DNA of 31,682 nt, taken from positions 1 through 31,682 of the forward strand of contig JBDSRX010000014.1 in the NCBI GenBank assembly GCA_039929105.1. Reading direction: 5' to 3'. Shown piece after piece: positions 7,989-16,067 of this stretch. Numbering within the stretch: the first letter of the stretch is position 1; each line of letters opens with the position of its first letter. Below the pieces are notes generated by a model. That model was not told where the DNA came from, searched no databases, and saw only the letters and a program-made list of their open reading frames with translations. This DNA comes from JBDSRX01 sp039929105. Its GTDB lineage: Bacteria > Patescibacteriota > Dojkabacteria > J137. The position numbers were made by a program, and so were the translations under genes.

Positions 7989-8018
7989 TTGACAATTTAC
8001 CTTGTCTACAAATATAAT
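7989..8018 (+). promoter_or_regulatory. consensus promoter of argS, predicted leaderless
   Basis: -35 TTGACA (7989-7994) and -10 TATAAT (8013-8018) both match the consensus exactly, with an 18-nt spacer. Only 8 nt separate the -10 from the argS ATG at 8027, so transcription should begin at or within about 2 nt of the start codon. Confidence 0.8.
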
Positions 8019-8026
8019 CAGCAGAT

Positions 8027-9742
8027 ATGAATATTAAAGAAGAACTTAAAAAACTTGTAGAATCAGCATTAGAATCTCTAGGATACGAAACTTCTGTTGT
8101 AATCGAAATCCCAAAAGACACTACCCATGGAGATTTCTCATCAAATGTAGCAATGAGATTAGCTGGACAACTAAAGAAAAGTCCAGTTGATATTGCAGAA
8201 GAAATTGTAGAGAAGATGCCTGATTCTGAACTTGTTGAAGAAGTTGAGGTAATGAATCCTGGTTTTATTAACTTTAAGCTTTCAACAGATATTTATAAAA
8301 AAGTAATAGATGAAATTTCTAAAGAAAAAGATAGTTTTGGAAAAAGTGATTTTGGAGGAAATAAAGAAGTAATGATTGAGTTTGGTCAGCCCAATACACA
8401 TAAAGCTTTCCATGTAGGTCATTTAAAGAGCGCAGTATCTGGACTTTCGATGGTTAAACTTCACGAAAACTTAGGTTATAAAGTTATTAAAGCAAATTTC
8501 TTTGGAGATGTGGGTATGCAAGTTGCAAAGACTACTTGGGCATACATGCATGAAGAGATCCCATCAGATTTTGAAGCTTGGGATCAAAATGCAAAGATGA
8601 AATTTATTGATGAATGCTATGTAAAAGGAGCAACTGCTTTCAAAGAAGATCCTGCTGCAGAAAAAGAAATAAGAGAAATTAATAAAGATATTTATGCTAA
8701 AGCAGATAATGAGAATGTAAAGATCTACAAATATCTACGAGAAAAGAGTTTGGAACATCAAAGTGAAATTTGGAAAAGCTTAGGAATTCAGTTTGATAGA
8801 GAATATCCAGAAAGTGAAATTTATGAGAAAGCTGTTGAAATAGTTAAAGCACACATGGGAGATATTTTTGAAGAGAGTGAAGGTGCAATTATTTTTAAAG
8901 GTGAAAAAGTTAAATTAAATAATTGGGTATTTTTAACAAGCGAAGGTAATCCAACTTATTCTGCAAAAGATCTTGGTCTTGCAGATAAAAAATTTGAAGA
9001 GTATCCAAATATGGAGAAGGGTATTGTTACTACTTCAGTAGAACAAAAAGACTACTTCAGAGCAGTGATTCATATACTTAATATAATTAAACCTGAAACT
9101 AAAGGTAGATATTTCCATATTCCTTTTGGATGGATGTTAAGAAGTAACAAGAAGTTCAGTTCTAGAATGGGAGGAAGTATTAAAGGAATGGATGTCCTTA
9201 ATGAAATTCAAGAAGTAGCTTACAAAAAGATTTCAGAATTAAGAGATTACTCAGAAGAAGAAAAAACAGAGATTGTAAAAAAAGTTTCAATAGCAGGTTT
9301 AAAGTTCTTAATCTTATCTCACGAATTCCATAAAGACTTTAATTACGATCCAGAACAATTCTTAAGTTTTGAAGGATATTCAGGCCCGTATTTACTATAC
9401 ACTTATGCAAGAGCTAATTCGATTCTTACAAAGTCTGAAGAACTAAAAGAATACGATCTTAAAAATGTATTTAAATCTGAATTTGAAATTAATCTATTAA
9501 GGTTGTTAAATCAGTATCCAGACACAGCTAAAGAAGCAGGTATTAATATTGCACCTCATACAATCTGTAACTATCTTTATGACCTTGCACAAAGTTATAA
9601 TACTTTCTATGCAAATTGCAGGGTATTAAATGCGGAAAACGAAGAAGATAAGAATGCAAGAATTGCGCTAACTCAAGCAACTGCACAAGTACTAAAAAAC
9701 GGTTTAGATCTTTTGGGGATAGATGTAGTAGAAAGAATGTGA
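8027..9742 (+). CDS. argS: arginyl-tRNA synthetase
   Basis: Class I synthetase that charges tRNA-Arg with arginine. The N-terminal additional domain (1-90, ending NPGFINFKL) is present. The HIGH signature is HVGH (129-132) within FGQPNTHKAFHVGHLKSA. The KMSKS-equivalent is KFSSRMG (376-382), the ArgRS form of that loop. The C-terminal helical anticodon domain contains the YARANSI segment. 571 aa is a normal length. The gene has its own perfect promoter and probably a leaderless mRNA. It ends with TGA, showing that TGA is read as stop here. It converges on the O-antigen-ligase-like gene, with a 12-bp inverted repeat between them. Confidence 0.96.
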   Translation: MNIKEELKKLVESALESLGYETSVVIEIPKDTTHGDFSSNVAMRLAGQLKKSPVDIAEEIVEKMPDSELVEEVEVMNPGFINFKLSTDIYKKVIDEISKEKDSFGKSDFGGNKEVMIEFGQPNTHKAFHVGHLKSAVSGLSMVKLHENLGYKVIKANFFGDVGMQVAKTTWAYMHEEIPSDFEAWDQNAKMKFIDECYVKGATAFKEDPAAEKEIREINKDIYAKADNENVKIYKYLREKSLEHQSEIWKSLGIQFDREYPESEIYEKAVEIVKAHMGDIFEESEGAIIFKGEKVKLNNWVFLTSEGNPTYSAKDLGLADKKFEEYPNMEKGIVTTSVEQKDYFRAVIHILNIIKPETKGRYFHIPFGWMLRSNKKFSSRMGGSIKGMDVLNEIQEVAYKKISELRDYSEEEKTEIVKKVSIAGLKFLILSHEFHKDFNYDPEQFLSFEGYSGPYLLYTYARANSILTKSEELKEYDLKNVFKSEFEINLLRLLNQYPDTAKEAGINIAPHTICNYLYDLAQSYNTFYANCRVLNAENEEDKNARIALTQATAQVLKNGLDLLGIDVVERM

Positions 9743-9756
9743 CACCGAATCTCTCT

Positions 9757-9813
9757 AAGCACGAAGCCACAAGATGTGACATTTTGGAGCTTCTTTATTC
9801 GGGCTTCGTGCTT
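9757..9813. repeat. 12-bp perfect inverted repeat at the argS/ligase convergence
   Basis: AAGCACGAAGCC (9757-9768) and GGCTTCGTGCTT (9802-9813) are exact reverse complements separated by 33 nt. The right arm lies inside the last codons of the - strand gene. Neither side has a clear T tract, so it is not a classic intrinsic terminator, but a strong hairpin could form in either transcript and block read-through. Confidence 0.6.
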
Positions 9814-11153
9814 TGTAACTCAGGATCATCCTCTTCATCAATCTCAAGTACTTTTAATGCACAAGCTCCAATAACTATCCATTGAAAGATGTTTGTAATT
9901 GAGTATTCATTCACAAGAGATTTAAATATCCAAAGAACAAATGCGGCTGTAATAAAGAAAAGTAATCGATTGCTTGTTATTTTTTTGAATCCTGCACCTA
10001 ATCTTCCTAGTGCTATTAAGAAAAATGCTACTCCAGAAATTCCTGTTTGAATAAGAACATCGAAAATAATATTATGTCCCCTATCTATTATTAGAGTAGG
10101 GAAGTACGAAAATTGTTTAAATACATCTGCTAGAGTATCGAACCCATAACCAAATACAATGTATTTGTAATTTCCAACTTCTAAGTTATGAATAAATACA
10201 TCTCTTATTTTTTGCCATATTTCAATTCGAAGCTCATATCTTGGAAAGTGCGAAATTACAAATAGCGAACCTGCTGAAATTAAAGCAATGAATGCAATAA
10301 TAAATACTCTAAATAATTTTTTAGGCATTAATTCAAATGAGAAAATTACAATTCCACAAGCTACTAAACTTACCCATCCCCATTCTGAATAAGATAGAAT
10401 CATTGCTGTAATTAATATAGTTAGTACAACCATTGTTAAGAAAATAACAGCAAGTTTTTGTTTCTTATCTTTTATAAACTTTAAAGACTTTGTAGATAAA
10501 TAATATGCTGCAAGTATAATTGCCAACATTACATGTGATGAGAAGAAATTTGCTTGTCCGTAATATCCGTTAATCCAAATACCTTCTGTAAGTTTAGAGG
10601 GATCTGTTTTTGATAATGTAAATATTTGTGAGAAAGCCATAAAAGCTTGGAATATGCCAGATAGAATTATTGCTCCAGCGATAATATGAAAAGTCTTTCT
10701 ATTTATACATTTATATAAAATGTAAGTAGCCAAAATCATTGGTAGGTAAGTGCTTAAACCTTGAAATCTAAAGAAGTTCCCTTGTGTAGCAACATCTTTA
10801 AATGGGGATAACTGTGTGGATAATATTAAAGACAATGAAAGTAACCCTATAAATAAAAGGCTTGTCCAAGATTTAAATAGTTTTTTCAAACCCGTTACTA
10901 AATCTTTTTTATTAGTAGAGTGATTAAATAATGCAAATGCTAAAAATACAAATGTAGTAAATATTATTATTGTAGAACTTACTTGGATTACATTTACTTT
11001 GGCCGATTCAAAACCTCTTCCTGGAACTGTATCGTTATTATTAATTACAACCGATGCAAAAAATAAAGCGATAGAAAGCTCAAAAACTATAACAAGTTTT
11101 ACAATTTCTTTAGGAGTAATTTCTCTGAAGAATGCTAATAATTTTCTAAACAT
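9795..11153 (-). CDS. O-antigen ligase/polymerase-like membrane protein (Wzy_C family)
   Basis: A 452-aa protein with about ten to eleven hydrophobic helices. It belongs to the O-antigen ligase/Wzy superfamily, which transfers polysaccharide or other glycan chains from a lipid carrier to an acceptor outside the membrane. Recognisable parts are GYYGQANFFSSH (in the first large loop region), SEWGWVSL, an Arg-rich EIWQKIRD segment, FGYGFDTL and the DRGHNIIFDVLIQTGISG motif, whose His is typical of the family. The C-terminal tail (EIDEEDDPEL) is acidic and cytosolic. Its start overlaps the end of korB by 8 nt, so it is expressed from the kor transcript despite the unrelated function. The acceptor cannot be told from sequence. 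Confidence 0.85.
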   Translation of the reverse strand: MFRKLLAFFREITPKEIVKLVIVFELSIALFFASVVINNNDTVPGRGFESAKVNVIQVSSTIIIFTTFVFLAFALFNHSTNKKDLVTGLKKLFKSWTSLLFIGLLSLSLILSTQLSPFKDVATQGNFFRFQGLSTYLPMILATYILYKCINRKTFHIIAGAIILSGIFQAFMAFSQIFTLSKTDPSKLTEGIWINGYYGQANFFSSHVMLAIILAAYYLSTKSLKFIKDKKQKLAVIFLTMVVLTILITAMILSYSEWGWVSLVACGIVIFSFELMPKKLFRVFIIAFIALISAGSLFVISHFPRYELRIEIWQKIRDVFIHNLEVGNYKYIVFGYGFDTLADVFKQFSYFPTLIIDRGHNIIFDVLIQTGISGVAFFLIALGRLGAGFKKITSNRLLFFITAAFVLWIFKSLVNEYSITNIFQWIVIGACALKVLEIDEEDDPELQSTKPE

Positions 11154-12060
11154 ATAATTTCTGAAGTTCCATTGTGCTATGTTTTGTAACTTCTTCTACT
11201 AAAGTAGTCTTTGTATCTTTTCGATATTCTAACCTGGCTAAATAACTAGGATTAGATTCATTTTTGTATAATACACCTGTAGCAATTTTATTTTCCATGT
11301 CTGATGCAGTTTCTTTAGCTTTTGCTAAGTTGCCAAGATCATAATCTTTATTTTCTTTTATATCAAATACTCTTTGCATATACCAATCGTGTGTTGTTTC
11401 TTTATTGTAAGTTGGACATGCCTGTAAAATATCTACATAAGCAAAACCTTTATCTTGATACATTATTGCCTCCTTAAATATTTCAACCAATTGTCTTATG
11501 TTTCCACTAAAACCTCTTGCAACAAATCCTGGTGTGCAATTAAAAGCTAGTTCCAAAGGATTTAATCTACTAGAAGTAGGTCCATCCGGACTTGCTGTTC
11601 TTGGTGCTCCTTCTGGAGTTGTTGAAGATGCTTGACCAGTTGTTAATCCATAGTTTCCATTATCATGAACTAAGAAAGTTATTGGATAGTTAGATTTTAT
11701 AGAATTAATAAAATGATTTAATCCTTCTGAGTAAGTTGCTCCGTCTCCTGCAAAAGCAATAACTTTAACATTCGGATTTGCTAATTTTGCACCAGCAGCT
11801 AGTGGTAAAACTCTTCCGTGAAGTGCATGTATTCTATATCCTTTTATTTTGTCGCTCATGTTTCCATTACATCCAATGTCAAAACAGAGTAATACTTCGT
11901 GAGTACCAATATTTAGTTCAACTAAAGCTCTTTTAATTGCACTCCAAATAGCAAAGTCTCCGCAACCACTGCACCAGTTAGGTTGCATCTCTGCATTAAA
12001 GTCTGAGACTTTTACATCTCCAGATTCGTAATCATAATTTGGTGTACAACAAGCTCCCAT
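11146..12060 (-). CDS. korB: 2-oxoacid:ferredoxin oxidoreductase, beta subunit
   Basis: The thiamine-pyrophosphate subunit of the enzyme that oxidatively decarboxylates 2-oxoacids to acyl-CoA. The TPP/Mg motif is GDGATYSEGLNHFI (106-119) with DNGNYGLTTGQ (133-143). Four cysteines, 30, 33, 64 and 215 (C-x2-C-x30-C-x150-C), match the [4Fe-4S] ligands of two-subunit archaeal-type enzymes. 304 aa is the normal size. It lies 3 nt after korA and overlaps the following membrane-protein gene. Whether the substrate is 2-oxoglutarate, pyruvate or broader cannot be decided from motifs alone; 'kor' is the best-fitting label. Confidence 0.9.
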   Translation of the reverse strand: MGACCTPNYDYESGDVKVSDFNAEMQPNWCSGCGDFAIWSAIKRALVELNIGTHEVLLCFDIGCNGNMSDKIKGYRIHALHGRVLPLAAGAKLANPNVKVIAFAGDGATYSEGLNHFINSIKSNYPITFLVHDNGNYGLTTGQASSTTPEGAPRTASPDGPTSSRLNPLELAFNCTPGFVARGFSGNIRQLVEIFKEAIMYQDKGFAYVDILQACPTYNKETTHDWYMQRVFDIKENKDYDLGNLAKAKETASDMENKIATGVLYKNESNPSYLARLEYRKDTKTTLVEEVTKHSTMELQKLYV

Positions 12061-12063
12061 AAT

Positions 12064-13971
12064 TTATAAGTTAAAAGCATTAATCTTTTCTATCATTTCT
12101 TCTAAGAAAAAAGGTCTTCCGTCCCACTTTAATATTTTATTTTTAATTTCAATTCCCGTTTCCATTCTAATTAATTTACCTAATTGTCCTGTATGATTAC
12201 ATTCTATAAGAATAGTGTTTGGATTTTCTTTTAAGAAGTTTTCTAATTTTTCTGTTTTAAGTGGCCAGATATATTCTAAGTGAAAATAATTTACAGTAAT
12301 ATCTTGTTTTAAATATTCTTTCATTACATCTTTTGCAATACAATAAGTACTTCCCCAACCTATCAGATTAATCGTTTTACGTTTTACGTCATTCGTTTCT
12401 ATTCGCTTTCCAAGGTGTAAAGTTAGGCTATGTCTATTCGAAAGAACTTCTGGTTCGGGTAATTCGTTAACTAATGTTTTCATTTTACTTAATCTCTTTT
12501 CCATCATTTTCTCAGCGGGAATTGCATCTTCTGTTAAATTTCCTTCTTCATCGTGTTCATCACTTTGTGCATTAAAACCTTCAGCTTTACTTCCTGGTAA
12601 CCATCTTTTAGAAATTCCAGATTCAGAAAACTTATATCTATCTGTCGCTTTTAATTCTAATAATTCTTTCTCATCAACAATTAAATTTCCTCTAATAATT
12701 GGAATTTTTCCTTCGTCTAATTTTTCTATTTGGAAAGAACTTTCTGCAATATATTTGTCTGTTAAAACAATTACTGGAATTTGAAATTTCTCAGCAATAT
12801 TGAAAGCTTCTTGTACTTTATAAAAAGTATCTTCTGCATCTTTAACTGCCAATACACATCTAGAAAATTCACCGTGCCCACCATTAATAGCTAGCATTAA
12901 ATCTCCCTGTGTTGTCCATGTAGGCATTCCTGTGGCAGGTCCCGGTCTTTGTCCTAGAATACAAACAAAAGGCACTTCAATCATTCCAGACAAACTTACG
13001 TGTTCAGTCATTAAATCAAAACCTCCACCAGAAGTCCCGGTTAAAGCTCTTGTTCCCATATGCATAGACCCAATTGCCATTGCACTTGCTGTAATTTCAT
13101 CTTCTGCTTGTTTTACAATCATTCCAGTTTGATGAGCAGCATCTGCTAAATGTTCCATTATTGCACTTGTAGGAGTCATAGGGTAAGAATAATAGATTCT
13201 CACACCAGCATTAATTGCTCCAAGTGCTGCAGTTTCATTTCCAGACATAATCATATCTTGCGATGTATTATGTTTGCCCTTTAACAATTCACTAAATCCA
13301 TTTTTTAAAATCATTAAAGTTTCACTCTCCGGAGATAATAAATGAAACTTAGTTTTATCCTCATTAGAAATTTCACCTTCCTTAATAACTCTTTTTGTAA
13401 ATGGTGGTATTTCAAATTCAGCATATTCATAACCTTTTACAGCACAAGCAACATCAATTTCTACAATTTTAGGTTTAGAAGCAAACTTTGCTCTAATCAC
13501 ATCAAGTAATATTTCTTTATCCAAACCTAAAACTCTCCAAATTGTTCCTAAACTTACAAGATTAGAAGTTAACTCATTCCCACCAACTTCCTGTGATAGT
13601 TTTAGTGCGGGGATATAAACCATTTCTGTAGAAGCACTATTAAATGCATCTGCTTCCTTTCCATTAATTCTTGGATTAGCAATATCGTGAAAAATTACTG
13701 AAGGTTTTTCTTTTATAAATTCAGATTCATGCCAAATTGTAGACTGTCTATTTAATACAAAAAGAATATTTAAATTTCTTGAAGCACTAAATAATGGTGT
13801 AGAGGAAATATCAATTTGATAACTTGCGTGTCCACCTTTAATTAGAGAAGGGTATTCTCTGTAGCCAAAAGTATTTAATCCAGCTCTTTTAAATGCTTTA
13901 GTTAATATTTCTCCTAAAACATTTACACCTTGACCAGATTGTCCTGCAATTTTTATAGTAATTCTGTCCAT
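12064..13971 (-). CDS. korA: 2-oxoacid:ferredoxin oxidoreductase, fused gamma-alpha subunit
   Basis: 635 aa, partner of KorB. The N-terminal gamma domain (about 1-185) starts with KIAGQSGQGVNVLGEIL and includes YREYPSLIKGGHASYQI. The alpha domain follows, with MSGNETAALGAINAGV and the substrate/CoA-region signature YSYPMTPTSAI (YPxTP). GTSGGGFDLMTEH and the C-terminal transketolase-like domain (INLIGWGSTYCIAKDVMKEY) complete it. The gamma-alpha fusion without a delta ferredoxin subunit is the two-subunit architecture. No ferredoxin domain or gene is next to it; instead a flavodoxin gene ends 1 nt upstream, so that flavodoxin is the likely electron acceptor. Confidence 0.92.
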   Translation of the reverse strand: MDRITIKIAGQSGQGVNVLGEILTKAFKRAGLNTFGYREYPSLIKGGHASYQIDISSTPLFSASRNLNILFVLNRQSTIWHESEFIKEKPSVIFHDIANPRINGKEADAFNSASTEMVYIPALKLSQEVGGNELTSNLVSLGTIWRVLGLDKEILLDVIRAKFASKPKIVEIDVACAVKGYEYAEFEIPPFTKRVIKEGEISNEDKTKFHLLSPESETLMILKNGFSELLKGKHNTSQDMIMSGNETAALGAINAGVRIYYSYPMTPTSAIMEHLADAAHQTGMIVKQAEDEITASAMAIGSMHMGTRALTGTSGGGFDLMTEHVSLSGMIEVPFVCILGQRPGPATGMPTWTTQGDLMLAINGGHGEFSRCVLAVKDAEDTFYKVQEAFNIAEKFQIPVIVLTDKYIAESSFQIEKLDEGKIPIIRGNLIVDEKELLELKATDRYKFSESGISKRWLPGSKAEGFNAQSDEHDEEGNLTEDAIPAEKMMEKRLSKMKTLVNELPEPEVLSNRHSLTLHLGKRIETNDVKRKTINLIGWGSTYCIAKDVMKEYLKQDITVNYFHLEYIWPLKTEKLENFLKENPNTILIECNHTGQLGKLIRMETGIEIKNKILKWDGRPFFLEEMIEKINAFNL

Positions 13972-13972
13972 A

Positions 13973-14422
13973 TTAAATTAATTTTGCTAAATCTTCTCCC
14001 CAATTTTTATATTTTCTTAAATCTTTGTGAGGGTTTCCATTAATTTTTACAGTTTCCATTTTTTGAATAGCTCCAATTCCTGAAACTGTTATTTCTAGAA
14101 TATCAGCTGCACCATTAAATATATCATAATTCTCAGAATCTCCTAAACCAACAACTTCAATCTCCTTTCCTTTAAATATTTCACCACTTGCAACTAATTC
14201 TAGATTTAATCTAATCATCTTGTCATTTAAGTGACCAACATCGTACGTAGAACAAACTAAAACAATGCAATCATATTGGACTAGATCTTCAGCTTTCGTC
14301 AATTCTGCTTTAATGCAATACGTGTCGATATCTGATGAATTTATACCGTCTGCAATAGCCTCGGCTACTAATTCCGCATTACCACCGTGAGTTGCATATA
14401 TTACTGCTGCTTTTTTACTCAT
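13973..14422 (-). CDS. flavodoxin
   Basis: Small FMN electron carrier, 149 aa. The phosphate-binding loop is ATHGGNAELVAEAIA (10-24), equivalent to the family's T-x-T-G-N-T-E loop. A VLVCSTYDVGHLND segment and VGLGDSENYDIFNGAADIL give the second and third FMN-contact regions. It is the first gene of the korA-korB unit, separated from korA by one base. The inference is that it accepts electrons from the 2-oxoacid oxidoreductase in place of ferredoxin. An extended -10 (TGATAATAT) is centred about 17 nt before the ATG. Confidence 0.9.
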   Translation of the reverse strand: MSKKAAVIYATHGGNAELVAEAIADGINSSDIDTYCIKAELTKAEDLVQYDCIVLVCSTYDVGHLNDKMIRLNLELVASGEIFKGKEIEVVGLGDSENYDIFNGAADILEITVSGIGAIQKMETVKINGNPHKDLRKYKNWGEDLAKLI

Positions 14423-14434
14423 ATAGATGTAAAA

Positions 14435-14443
14435 ATATTATCA
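14435..14443 (-). promoter_or_regulatory. extended -10 element for the flavodoxin-kor operon
   Basis: On the - strand this reads TGATAATAT, an extended -10 (TG-n-TAATAT), 12 nt before the flavodoxin ATG. The identical 9-mer precedes pcrA at 20307-20315. No good -35 is visible, as expected for extended -10 promoters. Confidence 0.45.
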
Positions 14444-14470
14444 ATTCTTATTATGATATAAATAAGAGAA

Positions 14471-14998
14471 TCAGTAAAGCTCTGAATTTATAAAAGGAAT
14501 TAGAGACATAACAACAGTTGGTTCATAATAACCAGCTCTAGTAATAACATCTTTAGTAAGAATTCCTATTGAACCGTTCTTTTGTTTTGTATTAGTTCCT
14601 CCAAAAACTTTATCGTCTGCATCTCCAAGCTCCATTCCACCTCTAATTAAATCTGCAACTTTTTGAGGTAAAATAAATTCTCCACTTCTACCTTCACCAA
14701 TCTTATCCTTTGAGGCAATTACTATCCAAGCAAAAGAACCCATCTTGCCATTTTCATCTTGGATTCCTCCTTCAATTCCTACCCAAAAATCTGCATTGGG
14801 AAATTGCTCTCTGGCGTTTACTGCTCGTCCAGTTGCACCTTTTAAAGTTTCTTCGTTACTCATGGGTTGGTCGGATACTCCTGATTGTACAGATTGACCA
14901 ATAAACTCAAATTCTTCATTTGGAAATACTTTTTTAAAACCTTCTTCTGTGGATTTAATCTTTACTGGATTTGTAGATGCAACAATTACTTTTTTCAT
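14471..14998 (-). CDS. yjjX: inosine/xanthosine triphosphatase (YjjX family)
   Basis: House-cleaning phosphatase that hydrolyses ITP/XTP and keeps deaminated purines out of nucleic acids. The 175-aa protein opens with VIVASTNPVKIKSTEEGF, the family's substrate loop. FWVGIEGGIQ contains the conserved acidic residues, and a C-terminal GSIGILTKDVITRAGYYE segment is typical. Length agrees with YjjX. It is distinct from the RdgB/HAM1 family, which shares the fold but has a different C-terminal half. It is upstream of the flavodoxin gene on the same strand with a 48-nt gap holding a separate promoter. Confidence 0.88.
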   Translation of the reverse strand: MKKVIVASTNPVKIKSTEEGFKKVFPNEEFEFIGQSVQSGVSDQPMSNEETLKGATGRAVNAREQFPNADFWVGIEGGIQDENGKMGSFAWIVIASKDKIGEGRSGEFILPQKVADLIRGGMELGDADDKVFGGTNTKQKNGSIGILTKDVITRAGYYEPTVVMSLIPFINSELY

Positions 14999-15052
14999 AT
15001 AAGCATTTAATAATATTTATGTTTAAAGTCACTCACCTCTCACTGCGTTCGA

Positions 15053-15105
15053 GACTAGAATCTTCTAAAGTTCGAACTTCATTGCATTCGTTCTCACTAA
15101 GAATC
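15053..15105. repeat. dispersed imperfect-palindrome repeat, copy 1
   Basis: Runs from GACTAGAATCTTCT through TTCGAAC to GTTCTCACTAAGAATC. It aligns base for base over most of its length with 17676-17727, sharing ATCTTCTAA, CGAACTTC and GTTCTCACTAAGAATC. The ends are imperfectly complementary. It sits in the gap between yjjX and the Cdd1-like gene. Confidence 0.7.
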
Positions 15106-15106
15106 C

Positions 15107-15370
15107 TCATGCTTTCCACCACCACCATTTAAGTTTTTCTGGATCGTGTTTTTTATTAGAAACAAAATATACTATACACTTAAAAGTGTAGAGCATACAT
15201 CTATCAACTCGCATTCCTGTATATTCACAAAGCTTCATATACATTCGTTCTGGATCTTCATCTTTCAAATCAGCAGTAGATCGATATCCTAGATTAAATA
15301 AATCTTCGGCAACAGCTTTGCCAACGCTTGGAATTTTTTGAAATTGTTTTAATATCTCTTTCTTACCCAT
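15107..15370 (-). CDS. Cdd1-like helix-hairpin-helix protein
   Basis: An 87-aa protein of the 'pathogenicity locus'/Cdd1 family. It shows the family pattern IPSVGKAVAEDLFNLGYRS (helix-hairpin-helix, about 14-32), DPERMYMKLCEYTG, VDRCMLYTFKCIVYF and a C-terminal HDPEKLKWWWWKA. The helix-hairpin-helix suggests nucleic-acid binding; the family has no well-established biochemical role. Four consecutive Trp codons near the end replace the more common WWNW. Length is standard. It is transcribed divergently from the small paralogue cluster; a TATAAT lies about 28 nt before its start. Confidence 0.85.
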   Translation of the reverse strand: MGKKEILKQFQKIPSVGKAVAEDLFNLGYRSTADLKDEDPERMYMKLCEYTGMRVDRCMLYTFKCIVYFVSNKKHDPEKLKWWWWKA

Positions 15371-15409
15371 ACTTCTATATCATTAAGTACATTTAATTAT
15401 ATCCAAATT

Positions 15410-15502
15410 ATGAAAACTGTTGAACTCACACAAAAAGGAATGGAAGAATCTTACGAAAAAATTGCTCACAAAGCAAAACTAAACAGGTGGGCAAGGAAAT
15501 GA
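15410..15502 (+). CDS. possible 30-residue peptide or gene remnant
   Basis: A 30-codon frame from ATG at 15410 to TGA at 15502, translating to a mostly charged, helical-looking peptide (starts MKTVELTQKG, ends LNRWARK). A -10-like TTATAT lies 7 nt before the ATG, the same arrangement seen for leaderless genes in this window. No family is recognised. It could be a small protein, or the 5' remnant of a decayed gene. Support is weak. Confidence 0.25.
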   Translation: MKTVELTQKGMEESYEKIAHKAKLNRWARK

Positions 15503-15543
15503 ATATTCTGCTAGAATTTTATATATCTTTTATATAAATATAT

Positions 15544-16011
15544 ATGCCTCCATCAGAAGAACTCGGCCTACAGTTAACTGGAATCTCATGGTTAGGAGAA
15601 AAAAGTTATAAGATGTTAAATTCAATCTTAGGAACTGACGAAATACTAGAAAGTATAAAGGCAGATGCAACCTTTATTCAGAGATTGCCTGTTGCTGCGT
15701 TAGCATGGTTTAAAGCAGATAAGCAAAGAAGAACGGCAATTGCTCTAGCGTATGCGAAGACTAATAGAGAGTATGATCCAACTACATACGTTGTAGCAGC
15801 GATGGGTAGTACTTTAAGTAGAACATTTAACATTATCGAACGTTTTACAAGACAACAAAAAGATGATGATGCATCTGAAATTACTCTTGAAGATATAAAG
15901 AAGGCAATGGAAAATCTTTTCTATGAAGGAATTTTACCTTCACAAAGCTTAGATCCAAACAATGCGATTATTTCTGAAAGTCCTTTCCCAGGGTTGGAAC
16001 TAGAAGGCTAG
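15544..16011 (+). CDS. unknown protein, paralogue 1 of a tandem pair (MPPS...FPGL)
   Basis: 155 aa, no recognised family, mostly alpha-helical, no signal peptide or membrane segment. It aligns with the next gene: both begin MPPS followed by an acidic pair, then L-x-x-I-x-(W/F)-x-G-x-x-S-x-K-x-L-x-x-x-(L/V)G-x-D-x-I. Both have a central W with basic neighbours and a C-terminal FPGL just before the end. Overall identity is low, so the duplication is old. A TATAAA lies 5 nt before the ATG and no Shine-Dalgarno sequence is seen. The conserved tips with variable middle might mean protein-protein contacts at both ends; this is speculation. Confidence 0.7.
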   Translation: MPPSEELGLQLTGISWLGEKSYKMLNSILGTDEILESIKADATFIQRLPVAALAWFKADKQRRTAIALAYAKTNREYDPTTYVVAAMGSTLSRTFNIIERFTRQQKDDDASEITLEDIKKAMENLFYEGILPSQSLDPNNAIISESPFPGLELEG

Positions 16012-16067
16012 TTTTGAAAATTGATGTGGTTCTGTTAGAATTCCAAAATAAATTTTAAATTAAAAAT

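Noticed and set aside
9543..9782. 79-codon antisense frame over the argS end
   Set aside because: Lies within argS coding sequence and has no protein-like features.
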